Source: Silene latifolia
Lineage: Eukaryota; Streptophyta; Magnoliopsida; Caryophyllales; Caryophyllaceae
DNA length: 64,000 nt
Direction: 5' to 3'
Assembly (NCBI RefSeq): GCF_048544455.1
Contig: NC_133536.1
Coordinates: forward strand, 194,125,325 to 194,189,324
The translations under genes were made by a program, and so were the position numbers. Positions 44,116-54,806 of this stretch are shown piece by piece; position 1 is the first letter of the stretch; each line of letters begins with the position of its first letter. The notes beneath the pieces were generated by a model. That model saw only the letters and a list, made by a program, of their open reading frames with translations. It was not told where the DNA came from and did no database searches.

Positions 44116-46282
44116 TGTAACACCCCCATTTATTTAGGAGCCTTTAGCAAGACATTCTCAAATAAATAGGACAGTTACCATCTCGATTTCCTGAGGTAGT
44201 GAATAACAAAGTACAACAAACCAAAGTACTTTAGATAAAATTTGGCGATTACATGTTTATTACAAATTAACCAAACTAAAACCAATATAAAATTAATTAC
44301 AACTCGCAGCGGAAATGAATAAAGTGATTAATAAACTATACGATCTAGACTTCTAGGTAGACTGGCTGAGTCCTCGAGCATCCTCATAAGTTCCCAAGTC
44401 AGCTAATCTTAAGTACCTATCAAGTATGCTCCCCAGTTACGGTTCATCACAAGTGTTCACAAATACACTGTCAACCACGAGGTTGAGTAGGAATAACCAA
44501 CAACAATACAAGATGACATGATATGATATATAATGCAAATACAACCGGTCTCATCATCCGAAATACCCGTTCATCCCGCCAATCCCTGACCCGGGGTATC
44601 CATCATCCCAACACAAGGTTGAGGTATCAATCATCCCAGTATAAACTGAGGTATCTATCATCCTAGTACAAAACTGAGGTATACAATACAAATGCCATGC
44701 CAATAATATTAATAATAATCATCCCAGAGCGAGTCTGAGGTATCCAACGAATATGATATGAATAGACCAACAACCAACGCATAATCCAATGATATATAAA
44801 CCGCATATAATAATTCATCCAATGACAATTAACCACACAATTCCACAATTATTCTTATCAATCAATTAGTAAGACAAGTTGAGTAGTTATCCTACCTCGT
44901 CAGCAAATTCCAATAACGCAATCCGAATAAATAGAAATCCGATTAACAAAGCTTCTCACAACTCCGTCACCTTGAGACAAGTAATAATTATAATGACTAA
45001 TTATTCTAATTACATGAAATATAAACAATTGAACTAATTTTGTATCTTACTTATTCATTAATTATAATAATTATATTATTACGTAAACTAGTAATATATG
45101 TATTATTAATAATTAATAAACTAATTAGTTAGTCCTCTTAAATCCACCATTAACAATTTTATTAAACTAAGTCCATACTACAAACCTACTTATCACTCAT
45201 GATCATCATTCGTCAAACATCCCCCCATAACACGATTTGAACCGTGTTTTACTACCCCCAAACACGTCCCCCTCTACACCATTACACACGACAACCACCA
45301 GCAGCCCGATGCCACCGTGAACATCCACTACATCAACCACCCAGCCACGCACCAACAACCAGCAGCAACACCCTATACGGCTGCCCTATTCACGCCTAGC
45401 AACAATAACAACAAACACCACCAATACCGAAAACCCGACTTATACCAACGTTTAAACTACTACCACTTATGATCACCACTACTACCACAGATAGCCACCG
45501 CTACTGACCACCAGCTCTGCCGTCTGCCACCACCACCAGCTGCCTAGCCACGGCCAAACATGACTTCCCAAACTACGCCCTAGCTACTACTCCACGACGC
45601 CAACAACAAAACCAACTACAACTTATATACTCGGTTTAACCACCAAGTAACAACCGACATCAGCCAACCCATCCACCACGAACCACCAGCCAAGGATCGC
45701 GGTCAATTCAGTCAAGGTGTGGGTTTATAATCCCTTGTATGTACACGGTTTCAAACTACAACAACAACTAACACAACAGTCGGTCAAACCACCGCATAAA
45801 CCACCCCCTCGATCACCTGCAGCCACCCACGGTGTTCACTAACCACCTTAAATCGTCCCAACCCGGGTCCGGGTCCAAACCAGTCATGGAAAGGGTTAAA
45901 ATCTGTATAAACACATACTGCATATCCCCTTCAAACCACCCTCGAAAACACCAGTAAACCACCTCCTTCTCGTCAGTCAACGGTGGTCCAACTTGGGTCT
46001 AGTACTCCTTGGTGGTCTATGGTTGAGGTCACGGTGCTAGCTAGTCATACAATGGTCTAAGACACGAGTTATAATAGTTATAAAATCAATACATTAAATT
46101 ATAAGACGGTCTTAGCTTGAGACGATAATAAAAGTTAAGTTATTCTTCTTTATGCCTAGATCTCCCTTTATGTGTAAAATGCGTGAATAAAACCTATTAT
46201 ATAGGTCATGCCTTGTTTTTATACTCGTAAAAAGGTCGTCTTTAGGAACTTATTAGGAAATTACTAATTACCATATGTATGG

Positions 46283-46285
<3 letters not shown>
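44116..46285 (-). repeat. TGTAACAC-type LTR copy (right)
   Basis: Starts tgtaacacccccatttattt and matches 15322-16585 closely to the CACTA empty site (cta, 45396-45398). Beyond about 45417 it has no counterpart in the left copy. The stretch 45280-46020 is dominated by ACC/CCA triplets (GGT/TGG on the minus strand). A CA-ending LTR terminus was not identified; the sequence runs into an (ATT)n tract next to the virus. No gene. Confidence 0.75.
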
Positions 46286-46332
<47 letters not shown>

Positions 46333-46348
46333 TTATTATTATTATTCT
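46286..46348. repeat. (ATT)n microsatellite at the virus junction
   Basis: About twenty ATT triplets with one TTT interruption, immediately before the first viral base (46349). Endogenous pararetroviruses in plants are often found next to AT-rich simple repeats. Confidence 0.9.
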
Positions 46349-46631
46349 ATTAGAGGAATTTAAAATGGGTTCTTATAAATTTACAGCTCTTTCAAATACG
46401 TAGCAATCTTCAGACAATACTTCAGCTCTTAAGGTTACACATTTAAATGTATTAATTGAGCAACAAAATTTTGCTAATCTTATTCTTCATATTGTTAGTG
46501 AACATTTAGGTTCTTTACATGAGAAGATAGATAGTTTAGACTATTTACAAAAAAAAGTTTTTGATATAGATAGATCATTAACTTCATTAAAAGATAAAAT
46601 TGATACAAAAAATAGAAACTATACCTTGTAA
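46349..46631 (+). pseudogene. Pararetrovirus small coiled-coil ORF, 3' fragment (copy A)
   Basis: Matches 53951-54236 of copy B. It begins mid-ORF at the integration junction, carries a stop at about 46400 and ends at TAA 46629-46631. The C-terminal heptad-like segment resembles the coiled coil of virion-associated proteins; that assignment is weak. Confidence 0.6.
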
Positions 46632-46795
46632 TAACCCAGGCCCCTCAAAAGGGAATATACAAAATCCTTTTGAAATAAAAATTTTTATAACTAAGGCTCC
46701 TTTAAATTGGGAAAAAGCTTTTAAAGAGCAAGAAGATTTAAGTAAACAAGTTGAATTAAAACTTAAAGAAAACTCTTAGTGATAATTTTGTTCAA

Positions 46796-47911
46796 AATCT
46801 TTCTGATAATGAGAATGATCATAGAGATATCATACAAGATGACCTAAATAAAATGGATAAAAGATGGGCAGATAAGCCTACTCAAAGATTATACTATTAT
46901 AATAGGCCATCGCCTATGGATGTTCTTCATGAGGAACAAGAATATCATTTAAATAATAGTTATAGTGGAAAATATATTTATGAATGGAATATTGATGGAT
47001 TTACAGACAAACAGATTTATAATCAAATTCATAGAATTATGATGTATAGTACCATGTGTAAATTGCTAGTAATAGTGACGTAACTGTTGCTAAAATGACT
47101 ACAGCAGGATTTACAGGCCAACTAAAGGGTTGGTGGGATAATTGTCTTTCCAATGAAGCTAAGACAATGATTCTTAATACTAAAATTGATATGCCTGATA
47201 ATACCCAAAAAGAGAATGCGGTTTATACACTTGTGGTTAATATAGTTGAACATTTTACAGGAAGATATTCTGATAACAATGAAAATATTAGAACTCTATT
47301 ACAGAATCTAAGATGTAAAACTCTTACTGATTTTAGATGGTATAAAGATACTTTTCTCAGTAGGGTAATGGAACTTCCTGAAGCATCTAGTGAACATTGG
47401 AAATCTAAATTAATTGATGGATTACCTTATCTATTTGCTGAAAGGGAGAAATAACCTTAGGAATGGTTATACTTCTATTCCTTATGATAATTATACTTAT
47501 GGTAGTTTAATAGGAACTTGTATTCAGGAAGGTTTAAATCTTTGTAATGAACTTAAATTGAGTCAACAATTAAAGAGACAAAATTTGCTTGAGAAGAACC
47601 AATTAGGTGAATTCTGTAATCAATTTGGTATGGATGTACCAATTTAATCTAAAAAGAAAAGAAATAAACAAAATTCCAGTAGAAATTCCAATGAGAATCC
47701 TTTTTATAAAAGAAAAAAGAAAAGATATTCACAAGAAAAATTAAATAAAAAAGCTGAAAGGAAAGCTTTTAGAAAGTCGAGTAAGAAGACTCAGAAATAT
47801 GAGAAGCCAATTATATGTTATAAATGTAATAAAATTGGTCACATAGCAAAGAATTGCTGGACTAAGAAAAAAATTTCCAGTCTTGATATAGACGATAGTA
47901 TTAAAGATAAG
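46796..47911 (+). pseudogene. Pararetrovirus coat protein with zinc finger (copy A), broken
   Basis: The acidic N-terminal part, the capsid core (KGWWDN near 47128; FRWYKDTFL near 47335) and a lysine-rich tail are followed by a CX2CX4HX4C zinc finger (CYKCNKIGHIAKNC, about 47812-47853) that in relatives binds viral nucleic acid. Breaks: a shift near 47065 (one base fewer than copy B), a shift near 47448 and TAA 47645-47647 between core and basic tail. Copy A still shows the site where the hAT element entered copy B (cctgataa, about 47196-47203). Confidence 0.82.
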
Positions 47912-48607
47912 TTGTATAAAATGTTTTTAGTAACAGACAATGAACTTGAAAGTTCTCGCTCAAGCTCTAGTAATGAAGTAAAAATAATGGATAATGATTC
48001 ATATTTATCCGACTCTTCTAAATCTTCAAGTTCAGAATGTGAACCTTGTTCTAGGAATAAACCCTGCATAAAAGAAGAAAATGAGTTTTATACTTTAATA
48101 TCTCAATTTGAAGATAATCAAATTAATGTTTTAGAATCCCATCAATGGGTTAAAATGTTTCAACGTATTAAAGATCCAGAGATAAGGTCAAAGATTATAG
48201 ATACGTTAAGTGAAGAACCTAGTAGTTCAAATAATCAAGTTTCTTTTTCAAGAAACCAAGAGAATAGTGAACCTTATACTATGAATGAAGTTTATAAATT
48301 ATTAAAACAACGGAAAACTAGTCTCCAACCTACATCTCTCAAAGATGTTCTTATAGAAATGGATCTAAAAACAGAGATTAAAGATCTTAGTGAACAAGCA
48401 AAACAACAAGATATAAGAATATCTAATCTTGAAATGTTACAGGTTTTGGACCATAATAAAGAATTGAATAATAATCCAGAAAATCAGTTAGAAAACAAAG
48501 GGGAATTTAATAATTTTGATCCTAAGAATACATCAGAAGAACAAATAATTTATGTAGAAAATAGGAAAGAATTTTTGCAGACCATAGAATCGGTCATAAG
48601 CCAAAAA
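47912..48607 (+). pseudogene. Pararetrovirus linker between zinc finger and protease (copy A)
   Basis: An open 232-codon frame in phase with the zinc finger: serine-rich acidic N-terminus, then a helical K/E/Q-rich part with a coiled-coil pattern. It ends at TGA 48608-48610, which is also present in copy B (59754). No known enzyme motif. Probably part of the polyprotein upstream of the protease. Confidence 0.6.
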
Positions 48608-48610
48608 TGA

Positions 48611-50527
48611 TATATAAAAGTTAATTTAAAAATTAATACTTATTTTAAGAATGATTTAATTGCTCTGGTGGACAGTGGCGCTGATTTAAATGTTATCCAA
48701 GAAGGGTTAATACCTACTACATATTTCCAAAAGACTTCCCATACTCTTTCGCATACAGGAGGAGAAAAGCTTAATATTGAATTCAAAATTCCTAAGGCTT
48801 ATATTTGTGTAGCTAATAAATGTATTCCCTCATCTTTTTTACTAGTTAAAGATAAGTTAACTACTCCAATTATACTTGGAACTCCTTTTCTTAATCATCT
48901 TTATCCCATAACTCATGTTGATAAAGAGAAAATTATTGCTACTTATAAGAAAGAACCAATTACTTTCAAATTTGCATTGTTACAAAACCTATTACAAAGA
49001 TTTTACAACATGTTTATGACCATCTGATAAATAAAGAAAAGCAATTGAATTTTTTAAAACAAGAAGCTACAATATTAACCCTTAATGAAAAATTACAGAA
49101 TCCTAAATTACAAAATAAAATTACTCTTTTGAGTAATAATTTTGCTACTACAATATGTGGTGATCATCTCTCTGCATTTTGGGATAGGAAAAAACATGTT
49201 GTAACTCTTCCTTATGAAGAAAGCTTTGATGAAAGGAATATTCCGACCAAAGCAAGACTCTGTCAAATGAACTCTGAATATTTAGCTTTATGTCAAAAAG
49301 AAATAGCTTCTTTATTAGAGAAAAAATTAATTACCGCTTCTAAATCACCATGGTCATGTACTGCTTTTTATGTTAATAAACATACTGAGCAAGAAAGAGG
49401 AGTCCCTAGACTTGTTATTAATTATAAACCTTTAAATAAGGTATTAAAATGGATTAGATATCCCATACCTAATAAAAAAAGATTTATTAGATAGATTATA
49501 TGAATCTGTTATATTCTCCAAGTTTGATTTAAAATCTGGATATTGGCAAATACAAATTCATCCTAGTGACAGATATAAAACAGCTTTTAATGTTCCTTTT
49601 GGACAATATGAATGGAATGTTATGCCATTTGGGTTAAAAAATGCCCCCTCTGAATTTCAAAAGATTATGAATGAAATTTTTAATGACTATACTGACTTTA
49701 TTATTGTCTATATTGATGATATTTTTGTATTTTCTAAAACTATTGAAATGCATTTTAAGCATTTAGATATTTTCCAAAAAATTATTATCAGAAATGGGTT
49801 AGTAATTTCTAAACTAAAAATGATGCCTTTTCAGACTAAAGTCAGATTTCTTGGTCACAATATAGAAAAAGGAAGTATTATTCCTATTAATAGAAGTATT
49901 GAATTTGGTTCAAAATTTCCTGATGAGATAACCAATAAAACTCATTTACAAAGATTTTTAGGAAGTCTTAATTATATTTCTCCTTACTATAAGAATATTG
50001 GTGAAGATACAGCTATTTTGTATGATAGATTAAAAAAGAATGCAACCCCTTGGACAGATGATCATACTAAAGCTGTTCAAAAGATTAAAGCTAAGATTAT
50101 ATCTTTGCCTTGTTTATCTTTAGCAAATTCCCATTGGGAGAAAATTGTAGAAACTGATGCCTCTGAAAAAGGCTATGGCGGAATATTAAAACAAGATGAC
50201 CCTACTAATAAGCAAGAATTATTTATCAGATTTTACTCGGGAAAATGGAATAAAGCCCAGTGTAATTATGCTACTATAGCTAAGGAAGTTTTAGCTATTG
50301 TTAAATGTGTTTTAAAATTTCAATATGACTTATACAATAAACTTTTTATTATCAAAACTGATTGCAAAACAGCAAAATATATGTTTACAAAAGATTTCAA
50401 GCATGACGTGTCAAAGCAAATGTTTGCAAGATGGCAATCTCATTTAGCTCCTTTTGATTTTAAAATTATTTATAAAAAGGGTGAAGATAATAATCTTCCT
50501 GATTTTCTAACTAGAGAATACTTATGA
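48611..50527 (+). pseudogene. pol: Pararetrovirus protease, reverse transcriptase, RNase H (copy A)
   Basis: The aspartic protease has DSGAD near 48670 and IILGTPFL near 48870. RT follows with the fingers/palm motifs (LVINYKPLNK near 49411, FDLKSGYWQI near 49527, MPFGLKNAPSEFQ near 49622, catalytic YIDDIFVFS near 49710). RNase H carries ETDASEKGYGG near 50152, E and D positions downstream and TREYL at the end, with stop TGA 50525-50527. Breaks: a shift near 48975 (extra bases relative to copy B) and a shift near 49450-49480. The enzymes copy pregenomic RNA into DNA in an active virus; here they are not expressible as one protein. Confidence 0.88.
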
Positions 50528-51868
50528 TCCATATTGCCTAATGATTACTATGCAATGTTTCCAATACAAAAAGGAGATTCCTCTTATAGAGGAAGAGGAA
50601 GAGGAAGAGGAAACTCTTCCAGAGGAAGAGGGTGAGGATCTAATATCCTTGTTCAATATGGAAATAAAAAGCTTATCGCTATGGAAGTTGGTAATACTGA
50701 ACTTGCAGAAAATCAACAGAATCTGGATAAATCTGGATTTTCATATTCATCAGTAGTCCAAACTACTACCAATAAAGAAGAAGAAATGCTTCTTAACAAT
50801 AAAGAAGAGAGAGTAATACTCTTGTTAAGCAAATATGATGAAAAATGGGAAAATAATCCTTGGTACCTTCATAAAAGATATCTTGGAGGAATGAGTTATA
50901 CCCAGGAAACATATAAACATCGACTTTTCTATGAGGAAATCCTGAAAGCCAATGAATGTATTGTTCAACATTTTACAAATAATGCAAATAAAGAGAGTTA
51001 TAAGTTCTCTAAAATTATTATTAGAAAGATATTGTCCATGACTGATTGGGGTATATCTCCCTTTTCAGAAAAATCACTTATAGTGAAAAATACTCAAATG
51101 AAATACAATTATTGGGATTATATCCAAGCTTTTGATAAAGCATTTTTGTATGGAAATGAAACTTTAAGCCATACTTGGTTTATTAAACTTATGGTTGATA
51201 ACCATGATATTCTTATGTGGTTTATTAAATGGTGGAATTTTTATGGTACTAGTCCAGAAATTCTTCCAAAACTTTTTAAAGACTATTTTACTAAATGGCA
51301 AGAGGTTAAACCTGACACTCAGGATCATATTCCTTAAAACATGAAATTCTTTCTAGAATTCTCTATTCCGTGGATTTGGAGAGCTGCTCCAATTACTGGT
51401 TATACCCAGGGATTATTCTGTCTCAAATATCGATCATATTCTAAGTTCTGGGAAAGAATGCTTGATAAAAATGAATAAGGAGAGCTTCTTTCGACTCCTA
51501 CTATTAACTTATTAAAGGGGAAGATTAGCTCTTATTTAAATCTCAAAGAGCAAGCAGATACGAAACAGAAAGGGAAAGAGATTGATGCTACTTTAAATCT
51601 TTGGGCCAATGAGTCCGCTGATATTCAAGAATTTACTGAAGAAGAAATTAAAGAAGCTTATCAGAAAGCCTTATTAAAAACTCTTAAAAAGAAAAGAAAT
51701 GCAGATAAAGCGTCCACATCTGACACATCAATGGCCTCAATTCACAGTCAGTCTTCTTTCAACAATCTTATGCAAGATGTTCAAGATCCTTATGAAGATA
51801 CTATACTTCATAATGATGATGACGCTAAGGCATCCAGATGGATAGGAAATACAAAAGGATCACTCTAG
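50528..51868 (+). pseudogene. Pararetrovirus RG-rich segment and terminal ORF
   Basis: In the same phase as RNase H, a short arginine-glycine repeat (RGRGRGRG, about 50591-50614) ends at TGA 50633. The frame then runs open to 51334 with PWYLHKRYLGG, YKHRLFYEEIL and WFIKWWNFYGT. After stops at 51335 and 51476 it continues with a K/E-rich helical part and a serine-rich, acidic C-terminus to TAG 51866-51868. Its position (last ORF before the promoter) is that of the inclusion-body/transactivator gene of some caulimovirids, but I see no motif that proves this. Present only in copy A; copy B is cut before it. Confidence 0.6.
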
Positions 51869-52505
51869 AATAGCCAACTTAAGGACAGATGTCTAGGACA
51901 GGTGTCCATTACTGTTTTAGCTTTATCTTTTATAAAAATACTTTTGTAAAAGCATTAATAATGCTGTCGGTAATGATGTAAGCGCTTACGCGTGTTTATT
52001 TGTCTTTTCGTTTTTCCTCTTCCAATATAAAGAGGACTTGTATCATAGTTGAAGGCATCAGGTTTTTAGCAAGCCTTCTCTGCCTTCTCTCTAAAAACTC
52101 GTGTGTAAAATATTTCCCTAAATAAATTATCTTCTGTTGAGAACATCCTATAGCTTGTAAGTATTTTTACTTTTGAATTTTTATTTTTATTTCTTATTTA
52201 AAATTTAAGGATGAGCCTTTTAGGCTAATCCTTTGTATTGAACTATGACTGCCTAAAATAATGATTATCTAAGCTCCATGCTTCTTATACTTTTTGTGGT
52301 GTTGGTGCTTTTATACTGTGGCTGTATATAGCAGATAGTTTAAACTTGGGTCACTATTGTTACGAGTTCATGGGATCGTCCTGTTGCCCGTAATGCCTGG
52401 ATCTGGCATGTTTGGGGCGTTTGGAGTGGTCATTGAACCGTAACAATATTAACCTTTAAGTTTTGTAAAATTGCTTTCTGGGCTTGGTATTAAGAGCTCC
52501 CCGAT
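51869..52505 (+). promoter_or_regulatory. Pararetrovirus promoter and leader start
   Basis: A pregenomic-RNA-type promoter: an as-1-like pair (tgatgtaagcgcttacg, about 51974-51990), then a TATA box (ccaatataaagagg, about 52023-52036), then a pyrimidine-rich start region. AATAAA near 52118-52123 is a candidate poly(A) signal downstream of the start, as in terminally redundant pararetroviral RNAs. No coding sequence. Confidence 0.6.
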
Positions 52506-52517
52506 TGGTATCAGAGC
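52506..52517 (+). promoter_or_regulatory. Pararetrovirus primer-binding site, initiator tRNA-Met
   Basis: TGGTATCAGAGC, identical to the initiator tRNA-Met complement that marks the start of minus-strand DNA synthesis in Caulimoviridae. It lies 60 bp before the movement-protein ATG at 52577. Confidence 0.88.
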
Positions 52518-52576
52518 CATGGTAGTAGATGATAATCACTTAGTTTGGTATGTTATAGTTCAATACACTTTACATT

Positions 52577-53662
52577 ATGAATCTTGTTAAAAATGTTTTT
52601 GGTAGTAGGAATACTATTAAAAATGAGGCAAGTTATGAGGTTGATATACCTAGAAATTTAGATCTACTTAATAAATGGACTATTCCAGAAGTGGAAGTAA
52701 AAACCATTTATAAATTAGGATTCTTTGAGTTAATAGGATTAAAACAAGTAGTAAAAACTACTGAAGAATCAGTATCTTTGCATAATGAAGAAATATTTTT
52801 ACAATTATTAAGTAATAAAGATTTAGATCCTTATAGGACAAAGGATTGTAAATTTATTCATGTTGGTCTTGTACAAATTGCTTTTAAGCCCTTAACTTTA
52901 GAAGGGTTACCTGAAAGCTTTGTGGCAGCTTTAAGGGATGGTAGAAACCTAGATTGGAAAAAATCTATTATGGGAATAATAAAATCCAGTTTGGCACATG
53001 GACCAGTATATTTTGATGTCTATCCAAATTTAACTCTTTCGTTAACTGATAATAATATCTTAGATGCATTAACCTTAAATATTAAAACTCATGGATACAA
53101 CTATGCTCCAGGATTAGAAGTTATATGTATCTGTTACAGGATATATTATAAACCGTTGTATACAATGAATCCTCATTGTAAAATAACTGATAAACCATTA
53201 AATGAAACTATAGTCATTGAGACTAATTTTCATAAATCAGATATTACAACCAGAAGAAAAATTAAATGGGAAGAAATATATTTTCCTGATAGCTGAAAAA
53301 TTGAAAGAGCTATGAAACCACAACTTAAAGTTAATACAGACCTTTTAGATGTTATACAGACAGGTGATGGGTCTGTAGATTTGATTTTTAAGAATCAAAT
53401 AAATTTGTTAAAAGACAAGTCTTCAAGATTATCCAGATCTAATTCTGTAAGATCTTTTATTTCCCCATTAGACTATGATTTAGAAAGGCCTGCTCCTTTT
53501 AGGGCTTCTACTTCTCACATAAGAGAGGATGAAAACGATAATCTTCAAGAAATAAGAATAAATAATTTTCAAAAATATAAAGAAAATATTATTAGAGGAC
53601 ATACTAATGAACCCCAATTCGAGACTATGTCTCAAGCAAGTTATAATTGTCTTGATGAATAA
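52577..53662 (+). pseudogene. Pararetrovirus movement protein (30K type), broken by one stop
   Basis: The frame from ATG 52577 has features of the caulimovirid 30K movement protein: a hydrophobic strand with HVGLVQIAFKPL near residue 96, an LRDGR segment, GPVYFDVYPN near 145 and CYRIYYKPLY near 193. TGA 53294-53296 interrupts it; the same frame continues from 53297 to TAA 53660-53662 with a charged C-terminal part (SRLSRSNSVRSF, IREDENDN). Movement proteins widen plasmodesmata for cell-to-cell spread. This is the only copy in the window. Confidence 0.82.
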
Positions 53663-54236
53663 CACAAACCAAAACATAGACTTTAGCTTTAATAGTAAAG
53701 CTAGAAAGATTATTAAGGAAGAATTTAAATTGCCTAAAAGGGAAAAGTTTAGGACTTGGTTCTTAAAGAACTTTACAAATGACCAGAAGGATAAGCTTCA
53801 ACAAGAATTTTATGATTATTGCACATATCATAACAAGATTATGTATTTTGCACCATGGTTTTTTTCTACATATGTAGAATCATATATCTCTGTTATGGAA
53901 AGAAAATATGAACTAGCAGAAAATAAAGTTTTTAAAGGAATTTATCCTCCATTAGAGGAATTTAAAATGGGTTCTTGTAAATTTACAGCTCTTTCAAATA
54001 CGTATCAATCTTTAGACAATACTTCAGCTCTTAAGGTTACACATTTAAATGTATTAATTGAGCAACAAAATTTTGCTAATCTTATTCTTCATATTGTTAG
54101 TGAACATTTAGGTTCTTTACATGAGAAGATAGATAATTTAGACTATTTATAGAAAAAAGTTTTTGATATAGATAAATCATTAACTTCATTAAAAGATAAA
54201 ATTGATAAAAAAAAAATGGAAACTATACCCTGTAAT
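53655..54236 (+). pseudogene. Pararetrovirus small ORF with C-terminal coiled coil (copy B)
   Basis: The likely start ATG 53655 overlaps the movement-protein stop (ATGAATAA), a typical compact viral spacing. About 165 codons run to TAG 54150-54152: basic N-terminus (ARKIIKEEFKLPKREKFRTW), an aromatic middle (YFAPWFFSTYVESYI) and a helical C-terminus. Beyond the stop the same phase continues with a heptad-like helix (VFDIDKSLTSLKDKI). Placement between movement and coat proteins fits a virion-associated protein, but similarity is not demonstrated. Confidence 0.55.
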
Positions 54237-54806
54237 AATCCAGGCCCCTCAAAAGTGAATATACAAAATCCTTTTGAAATAAAAAATTTTATAACTAAGG
54301 CTCCTTTAAATTGGGAAAAAGCTTTTAAAGAGCAAGAAGATTTAAGTAAACGAGTTGAATTAAAACTTAAAGAAAACTCTTAGTGATAATTTTGTTCAAA
54401 ATCTTTCTGATAATGAGAATGATCATAGAGATATCATACAAGATGAGCTAAATAAAATGGATAAAGGATGGGCAGATAAGCCTACTCAAAGATTATTCTA
54501 TTATAATAGGTCATCGCCTATGGATGTTCTTCATGAGGAACAAGAATATCATTTAAATAATAGTTATAGTGGAAAATGTATTTATGAATGTAATATTGAT
54601 GGATTTACAGACAAACAGATTTATAATCAAATTCATAGAATTATGATGTATAGTACCATGTGTAAAATTGCTGGTAATAGTGACGTAACTGTTGCTAAAA
54701 TGATTACAGCAGGATTTACAGGCCAACTAAAGGGTTGGTGGGATAATTGTCTTTCCAATGAAGCTAAGACAATGATTCTTAATACTAAAATTGATATGCC
54801 TGATAA

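Noticed and set aside
50522-50716. Serine-rich minus-strand ORF
   Set aside because: Antisense of the RG-rich and Glu-rich codons of the viral frame.
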